The position numbers and the translations under genes were made by a program. This document shows positions 1 through 6,993 of a DNA stretch of 64,000 nucleotides, one piece after another. Below the pieces are notes generated by a model, which was not told the DNA's origin, did no database searches, and was given only the letters and a program-made list of their open reading frames with translations. The DNA is from Rubrobacter calidifluminis. Its GTDB lineage: Bacteria; Actinomycetota; Rubrobacteria; Rubrobacterales; Rubrobacteraceae. The first letter of the stretch is position 1; every line of letters begins with the position of its first letter. Location of the stretch: the NCBI RefSeq assembly GCF_028617075.1, contig NZ_JAQKGV010000004.1, positions 124,001 to 188,000 of the forward strand, read 5' to 3'.

Positions 1-399
1 TCCCTGCAGGTTGTGGTTCTCACTCCGGAGGTTCCCGAGCTCCCTCTGCAGGAGCCCGTTCCAGACGAGGAGACCCGCCACCGCGAGCGCCGCCCCTGCC
101 GCGGCCAGGGTGCGCGGACGAAGGATCCAACCCAACCTGTCTTTCAGGGCGTCACGCGTTTCGCTGCCGGAGGTTGTCTCGGAGCGCACCCTGGCCAGCA
201 CCCTGCGGCGCAACTCGGGGGAGGGCTCCTGCTCAGGAGGCGAGAGGGCGAGCAGACCCGCTATCGCGCCGAGCTCCTCTATCTCGGCCTGTTTATTCGG
301 GTGGCGGGAGAGGTAGTCCTCGAATTCACGCCGTTCCTTCTCGTCGAGCGCGTTGAGGACGTAAGCCTCCTTCAGATCCTCGAACTTCTCGTGTTCCAT
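1..399 (-). CDS. Anti-sigma factor (RskA-like), C-terminus cut by window edge
   Basis: Open reading frame of 133 visible residues with no stop before the window edge, so it is partial. The ATG lies 5 bases after the sigma factor stop, with a weak GAGCGGG ribosome site, so the two are one operon. The N-terminus (EHEKFEDLKEAYVLNALDE) is the helical ASD-type sigma-binding domain; no HxxxCxxC zinc motif is seen, so it is the zinc-free kind. A hydrophobic segment near residues 104-118 (AAAGAALAVAGLLVWNG) is a single membrane span, followed by the start of an extracytoplasmic part. Likely role: membrane sequestration of the upstream-encoded ECF sigma factor until a surface or oxidative signal releases it. 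Family call is firm; the signal is unknown. Confidence 0.8.
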   Translation of the reverse strand, partial: MEHEKFEDLKEAYVLNALDEKERREFEDYLSRHPNKQAEIEELGAIAGLLALSPPEQEPSPELRRRVLARVRSETTSGSETRDALKDRLGWILRPRTLAAAGAALAVAGLLVWNGLLQRELGNLRSENHNLQG

Positions 400-404
400 C
401 CCGC

Positions 405-992
405 TCACTGTGGAATGCTCAGATCCCTCGCGTCGAAGTAGTCTTTTATCTTCTTGAGGCCCAGCCTCATCCTGCCTTTGACCGTTCCGAGCGGCAGCCC
501 GAGCAGCTCGGCGATCTCCGTGTGGGTATAACCCGAGAAGTACGCGAGCTCCAGTATCTTCAGCTGCTCCGGCGGCAGCGCCTTGAGCGCCTCGCGTACC
601 TGCTCCCGCTGGGTGTTCTGCCACGTCTCGGCGAAGGCTTCACTCTGCTGTGCGCCGGAGATGGCGGCCTGTGCCCGGTCCTCCGTCCGGCGGCGGCTGG
701 CCGCGGACCGCAGCTGGTCTATGCCGCCGTGGTGGACGATCGTAAGCAGCCAGTTCCTCACGCTGCCGCGCTCTGCACGGTAGCTCCCCGCTGAGCGCCA
801 CGCCTTGAAGAAGGACTCCTGCACGAGGTCTTCTGCTGCCTGTCGCTCCCCCATCATCCGGTAGGCAAGGGAGTAAGCCGCCCGGCTGTGCCGGTCGTAC
901 AGGCAGGCGAAAGCATCGGTGTCGCCCGCCGCGGCGAGCGAGACGAGATCCTCGTCTGCAAGCAACAGATACCTTCTCGGGACGTCGCCCAT
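405..992 (-). CDS. ECF RNA polymerase sigma factor (RpoE/SigK class)
   Basis: 195 residues, usual length for an ECF sigma factor. Region 2 spans about residues 25-95 (LYDRHSRAAYSLAYRMMG, DLVQESFFKAWR, RNWLLTIVHH); region 4 spans about 135-190 with the helix-turn-helix SGYTHTEIAELLGLPLGTVK. It directs polymerase to a stress regulon and is controlled by the anti-sigma factor that follows it. A TATACT box ends 5 bases before the ATG, so its transcript is probably leaderless. It is divergent from two exported ferritin-like proteins, which are plausible targets, although no typical GGAAC/GTT-type ECF promoter was recognised in the 200-base space between them. Confidence 0.93.
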   Translation of the reverse strand: MGDVPRRYLLLADEDLVSLAAAGDTDAFACLYDRHSRAAYSLAYRMMGERQAAEDLVQESFFKAWRSAGSYRAERGSVRNWLLTIVHHGGIDQLRSAASRRRTEDRAQAAISGAQQSEAFAETWQNTQREQVREALKALPPEQLKILELAYFSGYTHTEIAELLGLPLGTVKGRMRLGLKKIKDYFDARDLSIPQ

Positions 993-997
993 ACCAC

Positions 998-1003
998 AGT
1001 ATA
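998..1003 (-). promoter_or_regulatory. -10 box of sigma factor gene, leaderless start
   Basis: TATACT on the minus strand, followed by only five bases before the ATG at 992. Transcription would begin at or next to the start codon. No convincing -35 was found. The rest of 1004-1196 holds the opposing leader of the ferritin-like gene and nothing else recognised. Confidence 0.5.
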
Positions 1004-1196
1004 CGCAGGTCTGTGCAGCCCGGATCAGAGACGGAACCGGGATTTTGCCGGTGTTTGGAGTGATCCGGGCGGTACCGGTTCTCGTAAGGGTTTGTGAAGA
1101 ACAATAAAGATCGATTGAGGGGGTGTGAGACTCAGAGAAAGACGCAGGCTGGCTTGATGGAAGTTCTACTGGTGGCGAGTAAAGGAGTGTGCACGG

Positions 1197-1862
1197 ATGA
1201 GTGGTGTTGAGGACCGGGGGAGTCCGGCGGTGCTTGATAGAGAGGTTTCACGCCGCGGCTTCCTGAAGACCGCCGCGGCAGTGGGGGCGGCGCTGTCCGC
1301 GGCTGGCATTGGGGGTTTCGGCGTCGCGGTGCGGCAGGCGCAGGCCCAGAGCAAGGAGTACACGACGTACCAGGGGCTTGGTGACGTAAAGATCCTCTCT
1401 TTCGCCTACCTGCTCGAGGAGCTGGAGGGGACCTTCTACGACCAGGGCGTCAAGTCGGGTATCTTCAGCGGCGAGGCTCTCACGTTCATAACCGACATCC
1501 GCGACAACGAGATGGCGCACGCCCAGGCCCTGGCCTCGACGTTGCAGAAAGCGGGCGCGCCGGTGCCCCAGACGCCGAACTTCACCTTCCCGAACGGGAC
1601 CTTCAGCAGCCAGAGCGCTTTCCTGAAGCTGGCGGCGACCTTCGAGCCGACTGGCATCGGGGCTTACCAGGGGGCTGCCCCCGCGCTCAAAAACAAGGAC
1701 TACCTGGCGGCGGCCATCTCGATCCACAACGCCGAGTGCCGCCACTGGGACGCGATCAAGATCCTGCAGGGCGTCGTGCCGCCGAACAACGTGCCCTTCG
1801 AGAAGGCGCTGACGCTGCAGACGGTCCAGTCGCGGGTCAAGCCGTTCGGGATCACGGGCTGA
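1197..1862 (+). CDS. Tat-exported ferritin-like domain protein
   Basis: 221 residues. Residues 18-51 form a twin-arginine signal (SRRGFLK followed by an Ala/Gly-rich hydrophobic core and an AQAQS cleavage region). The rest is a four-helix ferritin_2-type domain (FAYLLEELEGTFYDQG, RDNEMAHAQAL, LKLAATFEPTGIGAYQG, HNAECRHWDAIK) with Glu and His residues where the di-iron ligands of this family lie. A strong AAAGGAG site precedes the ATG. It belongs to the desiccation/Rds1-related group of unknown chemistry; an iron- or peroxide-handling role outside the membrane is inferred. The next gene is a paralogue 14 bases downstream. Confidence 0.88.
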   Translation: MSGVEDRGSPAVLDREVSRRGFLKTAAAVGAALSAAGIGGFGVAVRQAQAQSKEYTTYQGLGDVKILSFAYLLEELEGTFYDQGVKSGIFSGEALTFITDIRDNEMAHAQALASTLQKAGAPVPQTPNFTFPNGTFSSQSAFLKLAATFEPTGIGAYQGAAPALKNKDYLAAAISIHNAECRHWDAIKILQGVVPPNNVPFEKALTLQTVQSRVKPFGITG

Positions 1863-1876
1863 AGGGGAGGTAGAGG

Positions 1877-2557
1877 ATGAGAGAGCAGACAGGCACCGAA
1901 GCTGCGGTGCTCGAGGGCACCCGCAGCCGCGGGGAGTTCTTCAAGATGGCCGGTCTCGCCGGGGCGGGCGCCGTGCTGGGTTCGGTCGCCCTCGCCCCGA
2001 AGGCCTTCGCCCAGAGCGGTGATCTGGGTATAGCCAACTTCGCGCTGACGCTGGAGTACCTGGAGGCGACGTTCTACGAGAACGCCGTGAACTCTGGGGT
2101 GCTCTCGGGTGATGCGCTCAAGGTGGTGACGGCGCTGCGCGACCACGAGCAGGCCCACGTGGATGCACTGATCTCGCTGATCAAGAGCGCCGGTGGGACC
2201 CCGGTCTCCAAGCCGCAGTTCACCTTCCCTTCGGGCGCGACATCTAGTGAGAGCTCTATCCTGAACCTCGCCGCCACCTTTGAACCGGTCGGCGTGGGGG
2301 CCTACCTTGGTGCCGCACCGCTCATACAGAGCCCCGACGTGCTGGCCGCCGCCGGGAGCATCGCCGGGGTGGAGGGCGAGCACGTCGTCGCTGTGAACAA
2401 CCTGCTGGGTAATGCCGCGGCCACGCTCGAGGCTTTCCCGGCAGCGTTGACCAAGGACGAGGTGCTGGCCAAGATAGCCCCGTTCCTCGGGATGGGCTCG
2501 ATGATGGAGACGGGTGGCGGCTCGCGCAGAGACTGGTACCGCAACGCCCACGTCTAG
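1877..2557 (+). CDS. Second exported ferritin-like domain protein (paralogue)
   Basis: 226 residues. It is a paralogue of the preceding gene and co-transcribed with it. The signal region (TRSRGEFFKMAGLAGAGAVL ending AFAQS) resembles a Tat signal but has RSRGEF in place of a true twin arginine, so its export route is less certain. The ferritin_2 helices are clear: NFALTLEYLEATFYENA, RDHEQAHVDAL, LNLAATFEPVGVGAYLG and a later GVEGEHVVAVNN. Carboxylate and His positions match the first copy. The C-terminal tail after residue 205 is Met/Gly/Arg-rich and looks disordered. Likely stress protection at the cell surface. Confidence 0.86.
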   Translation: MREQTGTEAAVLEGTRSRGEFFKMAGLAGAGAVLGSVALAPKAFAQSGDLGIANFALTLEYLEATFYENAVNSGVLSGDALKVVTALRDHEQAHVDALISLIKSAGGTPVSKPQFTFPSGATSSESSILNLAATFEPVGVGAYLGAAPLIQSPDVLAAAGSIAGVEGEHVVAVNNLLGNAAATLEAFPAALTKDEVLAKIAPFLGMGSMMETGGGSRRDWYRNAHV

Positions 2558-2570
2558 CAGGGAGAGAGGC

Positions 2571-3425
2571 TTGAGCTTTGTCTCCCGTTCGCTGAGGAGC
2601 AGGGCGGCGTTCTTGGCCGTCCTGCTCCTCTTCATGATCTTCGCTCTCGCTTCATGCGATAGCACACCCGTTGCCACGAAGGCTCCCGGTGCGGGCGGGG
2701 ATGCCTCGCACCACGCGGCGGGAGGGGGCCGGGGAGACTCGGGTAGCGTTCGGGGGGGCGACAAAGAGGCGCGGACGGGGGACGCCTTGAAGGCCTCCCC
2801 CGGGAGCGTGACCGTGAAGGCAGCCGATCCCAGCAGGGTGCTCTCCAGGAAGAAGCTTCCGGATGGCTTGCCCTCCTACAGGGGCTGGAATGAGAAGGGC
2901 TCTGGAGGCTCTTCGCGTAAGATGATCTCGGTCGGGACATCCGCGGGTGCCATACCGGCGGTCAGGCCTTTCAATTTCGGCCGTGATCCCGGCGGCCCCA
3001 AGGACAAGAAGCTCTACCTCTCCATCCCCAAGATAGGGCTGCAGGACGTGCCGGTCTACAACTCGGTCGACTCGGCGAAGCTCGACGAGGGGGCGGTGCA
3101 TGTGCCGGCGACGGGTTTTCCCTGGCAGAAGGGTGCAAACGTCTACATAGCAGGTCACCGCCTCGGCTACCCTAACACGGGTTCGCTCTACCTCTTCTAC
3201 CACCTTCCCGAGCTTACGGAGGGTGACGAGGTCATCCTGAAGGACTCCGCCGGCCAGGAATATACCTACCGGGTGATAAATAAAGAGACCGTAGGCCCGG
3301 AAAACGTGCAGGTGATGAACCCGGTACCCGGGAAATCACTCGTGACCCTGCAGACCTGCACCCTCCCACACTATACAAAGCGGATCATTGTGCAGGCCGA
3401 ACTGGTCGGCCGGTCCCGGGAGTAG
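2571..3425 (+). CDS. Class E-like sortase with a lipobox
   Basis: About 284 residues from a TTG at 2571, chosen because GGAGAGAGG lies just before it and the in-frame ATG at 2514 lies inside the previous gene. Near the N-terminus a hydrophobic stretch ends LASC, a good lipobox. A 100-residue Gly/Lys/Ser-rich linker follows, then the sortase barrel from about residue 145 (LYLSIPKIGLQDVPVY). Catalytic His (YIAGHRLG), Cys (TLQTCTL) and Arg (YTKRIIVQ) are all present. Sortases cut an LPxTG-like signal and attach proteins to peptidoglycan or to each other. No substrate gene is seen beside it. Class E is inferred from the actinobacterial setting and motif spacing. Confidence 0.85.
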   Translation: MSFVSRSLRSRAAFLAVLLLFMIFALASCDSTPVATKAPGAGGDASHHAAGGGRGDSGSVRGGDKEARTGDALKASPGSVTVKAADPSRVLSRKKLPDGLPSYRGWNEKGSGGSSRKMISVGTSAGAIPAVRPFNFGRDPGGPKDKKLYLSIPKIGLQDVPVYNSVDSAKLDEGAVHVPATGFPWQKGANVYIAGHRLGYPNTGSLYLFYHLPELTEGDEVILKDSAGQEYTYRVINKETVGPENVQVMNPVPGKSLVTLQTCTLPHYTKRIIVQAELVGRSRE

Positions 3426-3440
3426 GGCTGCCTACCGAAA

Positions 3441-3449
3441 TGGTATATT
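3441..3449 (+). promoter_or_regulatory. Extended -10 promoter of tatA-like gene
   Basis: TGGTATATT is an extended -10 element. The ATG at 3456 begins six bases after the hexamer, so the message is probably leaderless; there is no ribosome site in front of the ATG. Confidence 0.6.
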
Positions 3450-3455
3450 GACTCC

Positions 3456-3659
3456 ATGGTAACCGACCTCTTACAACCACTGCATCTTCTGATCCTCTTC
3501 GCCATCATCCTCACCGCCGTGGGACCCCGGCGCTCGATGCGTCTGGCCCGGGAGGTGGGGGATGGTCTCGGGAGGTTGAACGGCTACCGCCGGGAGCTCA
3601 GGGAGGGCTTTGCCTCCGCGCTCGCCGACAGGGGGGAGACCCGAAAGAAGGAGCGTTGA
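3456..3659 (+). CDS. tatA: TatA/E-like twin-arginine translocase subunit
   Basis: 67 residues. One N-terminal membrane helix (LLQPLHLLILFAIILTAVGP) runs into an amphipathic helix (MRLAREVGDGLGRL) and a charged tail, the layout of TatA. The xxPxHLLILxxIxLxxxGPxxxxxL pattern matches the TatA/E group, although the usual Phe-Gly before the Pro reads Val-Gly. TatA oligomerises to form the passage for folded proteins that carry twin-arginine signals. At least one Tat substrate is encoded 2 kb upstream. No tatC lies in this window. The stop overlaps the next TTG start by four bases. Confidence 0.75.
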   Translation: MVTDLLQPLHLLILFAIILTAVGPRRSMRLAREVGDGLGRLNGYRRELREGFASALADRGETRKKER

Positions 3660-4525
3660 GGCGGGAACCGGTCTTCCACGGTGTGTGTGCTCCGAGTCTG
3701 CGCCTGAGCGTCCTCTCGAGCGGGAGCTCTGGGAACGCCACCTACGTCGAGGCCGGAGGACGCGGATTTCTGGTCGATGCCGGGCTATCTGCTCGCGGCC
3801 TGCGGCGTCTGCTCGCCCGCGTCGGGCGTGACCTGGAGAGCGTCGAAGCGGTCCTCGTCACTCACGGGCACTCGGACCACACCTCCGGCATCCGCTCGCT
3901 GGTGCGTGAGCGCGGGGTGGAGGTCTACGCCGCGCGGGGGGTGTGGGACGCGCCGGGGACCGTTGCCGTGGAGGTCGCGGAGTCCTTCGAGGTGTGCGGG
4001 GTACGGGCCGCCTTCTTCGAGGTACCTCACGACGCCCCGACCTGTGGTCTCAGGATCTCCGGTGGAGACGGGGTCACAGCCGCTTTCGCCACCGACCTCG
4101 GGGAGGTGACGCCGCAGGTCCTCGGCTGGATGCGTGGTGCGCGGGCTCTCGTCCTGGAGGCCAACCACGATCCCGAATGGTTGCGCAGGGGGCCGTACCC
4201 CATGGATCTCAAGCGCAGGATTCTCTCCAGCCGGGGGCACCTCTCCAACCTGCAGAGCGCCGAAGCCGCGCTCGCCCTGGCTCCGTACGGGCTCTCGGAG
4301 ATAGTCCTTGCGCACCTCTCCGAGACCAACAATACGCCGGTGAGGGCCTGCGGAACCGTCGCGCTCGCGCTGCGTAGAGCAGGTTACGGCGGAGTACGGG
4401 TCCGGGCCGCGATGCGTCGCCATCCTACACCCTGGATCTCGGTGGGGGCACTGGCGGATGACGACGGGGAGTGTGTCTACCGCCGCGCGGAAGAGTCGGG
4501 GCGTCTGTTCGATCTGGGGAGGTGA
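3656..4525 (+). CDS. WalJ/YycJ-type MBL-fold metallo-hydrolase
   Basis: 289 residues from a TTG that overlaps the tatA-like stop. The core begins LSVLSSGSSGNATYVE, typical of the WalJ (YycJ) family, and has the metal motif THGHSDH at about residues 70-76, a later His (VPHDAPTCG) and Asp (FATDLGEV). These bind two metal ions for hydrolysis, probably of nucleic acid or a phosphodiester. In Firmicutes the gene sits with walRK and links cell division to DNA repair. Here it is coupled to rlmH downstream, as also seen next to yycJ in other Gram-positives. Exact substrate is unknown. Confidence 0.85.
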   Translation: MRREPVFHGVCAPSLRLSVLSSGSSGNATYVEAGGRGFLVDAGLSARGLRRLLARVGRDLESVEAVLVTHGHSDHTSGIRSLVRERGVEVYAARGVWDAPGTVAVEVAESFEVCGVRAAFFEVPHDAPTCGLRISGGDGVTAAFATDLGEVTPQVLGWMRGARALVLEANHDPEWLRRGPYPMDLKRRILSSRGHLSNLQSAEAALALAPYGLSEIVLAHLSETNNTPVRACGTVALALRRAGYGGVRVRAAMRRHPTPWISVGALADDDGECVYRRAEESGRLFDLGR

Positions 4526-4995
4526 TCCGGCGCGCAACCATCGTCGCCGTCGGGAAGGTCCGGGGATGGGCCGCCGGAGGGTGTGAGAACTACCTGAGCA
4601 GGCTCGGCCGGTATTTCCGGGTCGAGGTCATCGAGGTGCGTGAGGAGGATATCAACCGCAGGAAGCCTGATGAAGTGCTCGCCTTGGAAGCGGAGCGGCT
4701 TCTGCGGAGGCTGCCGCGGGGCTCTTATACCATCGTCCTGGACCGCGAACGGGGTAGAGAGCTCTCCTCGGAGGAGTTGGCCGGCAGGCTCTCTTCGCTC
4801 GGGGCGCTGGGAAGGAGCCACGTGGCCTTCGTCGTTGGGGGACCGCTCGGTCTCGATGAGAGGGTGCTCGAGCGTGCTGATTTCGTCCTCTCGCTCGGCC
4901 GCCTGACGCTCCCGCACGCGCTCGCCCGTGTCGTGCTCCTCGAGCAGCTCTACCGGGCGGTGAAGATCGAACGCGGGGAGCTCTATCACTGGTAG
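4522..4995 (+). CDS. rlmH: 23S rRNA pseudouridine-1915 N3-methyltransferase
   Basis: 157 residues from GTG 4522, which overlaps the previous stop (GTGA) and follows GGGGAGG. Length and start (IRRATIVAVGKVRGW) match RlmH. The SAM-binding knot is at the C-terminus: FVVGGPLGLDERVLERADF and LSLGRLTLPHALARVVLLEQ, ending in the conserved RGELYHW. The enzyme methylates pseudouridine 1915 in helix 69 of assembled ribosomes. It is the last gene of the tatA-walJ-rlmH run, and a new promoter begins at its stop codon. Confidence 0.95.
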   Translation: MIRRATIVAVGKVRGWAAGGCENYLSRLGRYFRVEVIEVREEDINRRKPDEVLALEAERLLRRLPRGSYTIVLDRERGRELSSEELAGRLSSLGALGRSHVAFVVGGPLGLDERVLERADFVLSLGRLTLPHALARVVLLEQLYRAVKIERGELYHW

Positions 4996-5024
4996 TTGAC
5001 CGATCTTTTAGCGATCTCTAAGAT
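4996..5024 (+). promoter_or_regulatory. Promoter of kinase-like gene
   Basis: TTGACC at 4996-5001 and TAAGAT at 5019-5024 with a 17-base spacer. Predicted transcript start is near 5031, leaving a leader of about 55 bases with a GGGGGAGG ribosome site before ATG 5086. Confidence 0.65.
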
Positions 5025-5085
5025 AAGATCCGGGTTCACATTTACGAAGATTCAGGCTGTCCGCAGGGGGAGGTGAAGCGGGGCC

Positions 5086-6726
5086 ATGAAGGGTCAGGGG
5101 GCCCGGAGGGGGGCTCCGACCGCCATCACGGGTGACGTGCGCCGGATGCCTCTCCCTGCTCCGGTTCTGTTCCTGTGGGGATTCGCGGCTGCCCTGCCGG
5201 AGATCTTCAGGATGGAAGAGACCTTAAAGGTCGCGCTTCTCTCAGCGCTTTATGGGTGCTCCGCGATCTTCGCACTCGGCGCTTGCGGGTGGGCTGCCGT
5301 GAGAGGTTCGTCACGTCAGGCGAGGTGGTTCTGGGGTCTCTGCTTCTCCGGCGTCGCCCTGGTGCTCGCCGGATATCTCATCTGGCTGGTCCTTGGTACC
5401 AGCGGGTTCGACTCTCTCGGGTTTATGCCCCGGGATCCGATGTACGCTCTGGCGTATCTCTTACTCTTTCTTGCCTTCACATACCTGGTTGCGGTGACCA
5501 CAAGGGGTGTCTTCCCGCTAATCCCGCTGGATACGCTGGCGGTCATGGTCTCGACGGGGCTTCTCGGATGGTACTTCGTGCTCGGGCGCGCGATGGACGG
5601 CGTCCTGCAGGATCTCAGGAGGGAGGCCGTGCTCAACTTCGCGGGCGGGGTGGCGGATGCCGGGCTGCTCTTTCTCGCCCTGGTGGTCCTCTCCGGCGAC
5701 GAGCGGCCCGCTTTCGCCGGGTGGCTGGTGGCCGGGCTCTCCGTGTTCGTGTCCGCAGACCTCGCCTACTTCGTCGGCGAACCGCTTGGCGGGGAGAAAC
5801 CCGGCGGGTTTCCCGTGGTGATGTGGAGCCTGGGGATGGTGTTATTGGGCCTTGCGGCGCTCCGCGGGGACGAGAGGGTGGATGAGATGCCGGGGTGGGC
5901 GCGGACCGCCGGGATAGGCTCCCTGCGGACGTTCTTATTCTGGTTCGGCCCACTCTCGCCGTCGGTGCAGTACGCCTTCCTGGCTGGCTGGGTGTCCCTC
6001 CATCCACCGGTACCCCCCTATGTCTTATGGGCTGGGGCCTTCTTCGTCGTCTACTTCGGTCTGAGGACCTCCGCCCTCACCCTCGTCAGTCACGGCATAC
6101 GTAGGGAGACGGCGGGCCTGGCCAGGAGGGAGGAGCAGGCCAGGATCTCCGAAGAGCTCAGGAGGTCGCTGGAGCGGGGTGTGGGGGAGATGAGGGCCAG
6201 TCTCAGAAAGGCCCGCGCTGCGCTCGACCGCGGCGACGGGAGCCTGGCGGGCGAGGAGCTCGGACGGGCCGAGTTCGAAGCTCGCCAGGTCGGCTATCAG
6301 GTGTCTCTGCCTGTAGAGGAGATGCTTGGCAGGTGCGGGAAGGTGCTAGATCCAGAGGGCGCGCTGCTGCGCTTCGTGGAGGATCTACGGGGGTGTTTCG
6401 GGCTTGAGGTGTGCGTCGATCTCCGGGCTCCGTTCGATGGTTTGGATCCCTCCGAGACGGCAGCCGTCTGCAGGGTGGTGTGCGAGGCACTGTGGAACGC
6501 CGCGAGGCACTCCAGAGCGAGTGATATACGGCTTGAGAGCCGGAGTGTGGGGTCGGTGTTCGTCATCCGGGTACGCGATGACGGGTGTGGTTTCTCGCCG
6601 GATGATTCCCGTGAGGGGTTTGGAATACGGGTGATGCACCGCCGGGCCGCCGAGATCGGCGCGGGACTCGACATCGTCTCTTCGCCCCACCTCGGGACCA
6701 CCGTGCAGCTGCGCCTGCAGCGTTAG
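5086..6726 (+). CDS. Membrane histidine-kinase-like protein without phospho-acceptor His
   Basis: 546 residues. Roughly residues 20-340 are hydrophobic, with about eight to ten membrane segments (MASE-like sensor). A coiled-coil follows (LARREEQARISEELRRSLERG) and then a C-terminal GHKL ATPase domain with N box (CEALWNAARHSRAS), G1 (DDGCGFSPDD) and G2 (GFGIRVMHRRAAEIG). This is the LiaS/NarX-type layout, but where HisKA_3 proteins read ELHD the sequence reads ELRR, so the phospho-acceptor His is missing. No response regulator lies nearby. It may be an ATP-binding signalling protein, a pseudokinase partner, or use another acceptor. The ATPase domain call is firm; function is open. Confidence 0.8.
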   Translation: MKGQGARRGAPTAITGDVRRMPLPAPVLFLWGFAAALPEIFRMEETLKVALLSALYGCSAIFALGACGWAAVRGSSRQARWFWGLCFSGVALVLAGYLIWLVLGTSGFDSLGFMPRDPMYALAYLLLFLAFTYLVAVTTRGVFPLIPLDTLAVMVSTGLLGWYFVLGRAMDGVLQDLRREAVLNFAGGVADAGLLFLALVVLSGDERPAFAGWLVAGLSVFVSADLAYFVGEPLGGEKPGGFPVVMWSLGMVLLGLAALRGDERVDEMPGWARTAGIGSLRTFLFWFGPLSPSVQYAFLAGWVSLHPPVPPYVLWAGAFFVVYFGLRTSALTLVSHGIRRETAGLARREEQARISEELRRSLERGVGEMRASLRKARAALDRGDGSLAGEELGRAEFEARQVGYQVSLPVEEMLGRCGKVLDPEGALLRFVEDLRGCFGLEVCVDLRAPFDGLDPSETAAVCRVVCEALWNAARHSRASDIRLESRSVGSVFVIRVRDDGCGFSPDDSREGFGIRVMHRRAAEIGAGLDIVSSPHLGTTVQLRLQR

Positions 6727-6744
6727 GGAGAGGTGGCCGCAGGA

Positions 6745-6753
6745 TGTTACCAT
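6745..6753 (+). promoter_or_regulatory. Extended -10 box, leaderless DUF3006 gene
   Basis: TGTTACCAT resembles an extended -10. The ATG at 6760 follows after six bases, and no ribosome site fits that ATG. Confidence 0.4.
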
Positions 6754-6759
6754 AAGCGT

Positions 6760-6993
6760 ATGCGGGTACAGATCGACAGGTTCGAAGACGGTGGATGGGC
6801 CGTCCTTGTGCCATATCCGCGGAGTGGCGTCACCTTCGACGTGCCAAGGGAGATGATTCCGCCAGGGTGCTCCGCGGGGGACGTACTTGTGGCCAGGTTC
6901 ATACCGGACGAGGCGGAGAGCCGGCGTGCTGAGGAAGAAGGCCGCGCCCTCATGAACAGGCTTCTCGGGAGAGGGGAGCTGGATGAGGCTTGA
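6760..6993 (+). CDS. DUF3006 family small protein
   Basis: 77 residues. The start VQIDRFEDGGWAVLVPY is the conserved opening of DUF3006 proteins, short beta-rich proteins of unknown function common in Firmicutes and actinobacteria. ATG 6760 was preferred to GTG 6733 because family members start just before the IDRFE motif and an extended -10 box lies at the right distance. The tail is acidic and helical. The last 11 bases overlap argS, so the two are translated together. No catalytic motif is visible. Confidence 0.75.
   Translation: MRVQIDRFEDGGWAVLVPYPRSGVTFDVPREMIPPGCSAGDVLVARFIPDEAESRRAEEEGRALMNRLLGRGELDEA

Noticed and set aside
6733-6759. Earlier GTG start for the DUF3006 gene
   Set aside because: Adds nine residues not seen in the family, and the AGGGAG tract nearly touches the GTG; ATG 6760 fits the family and a -10 box.
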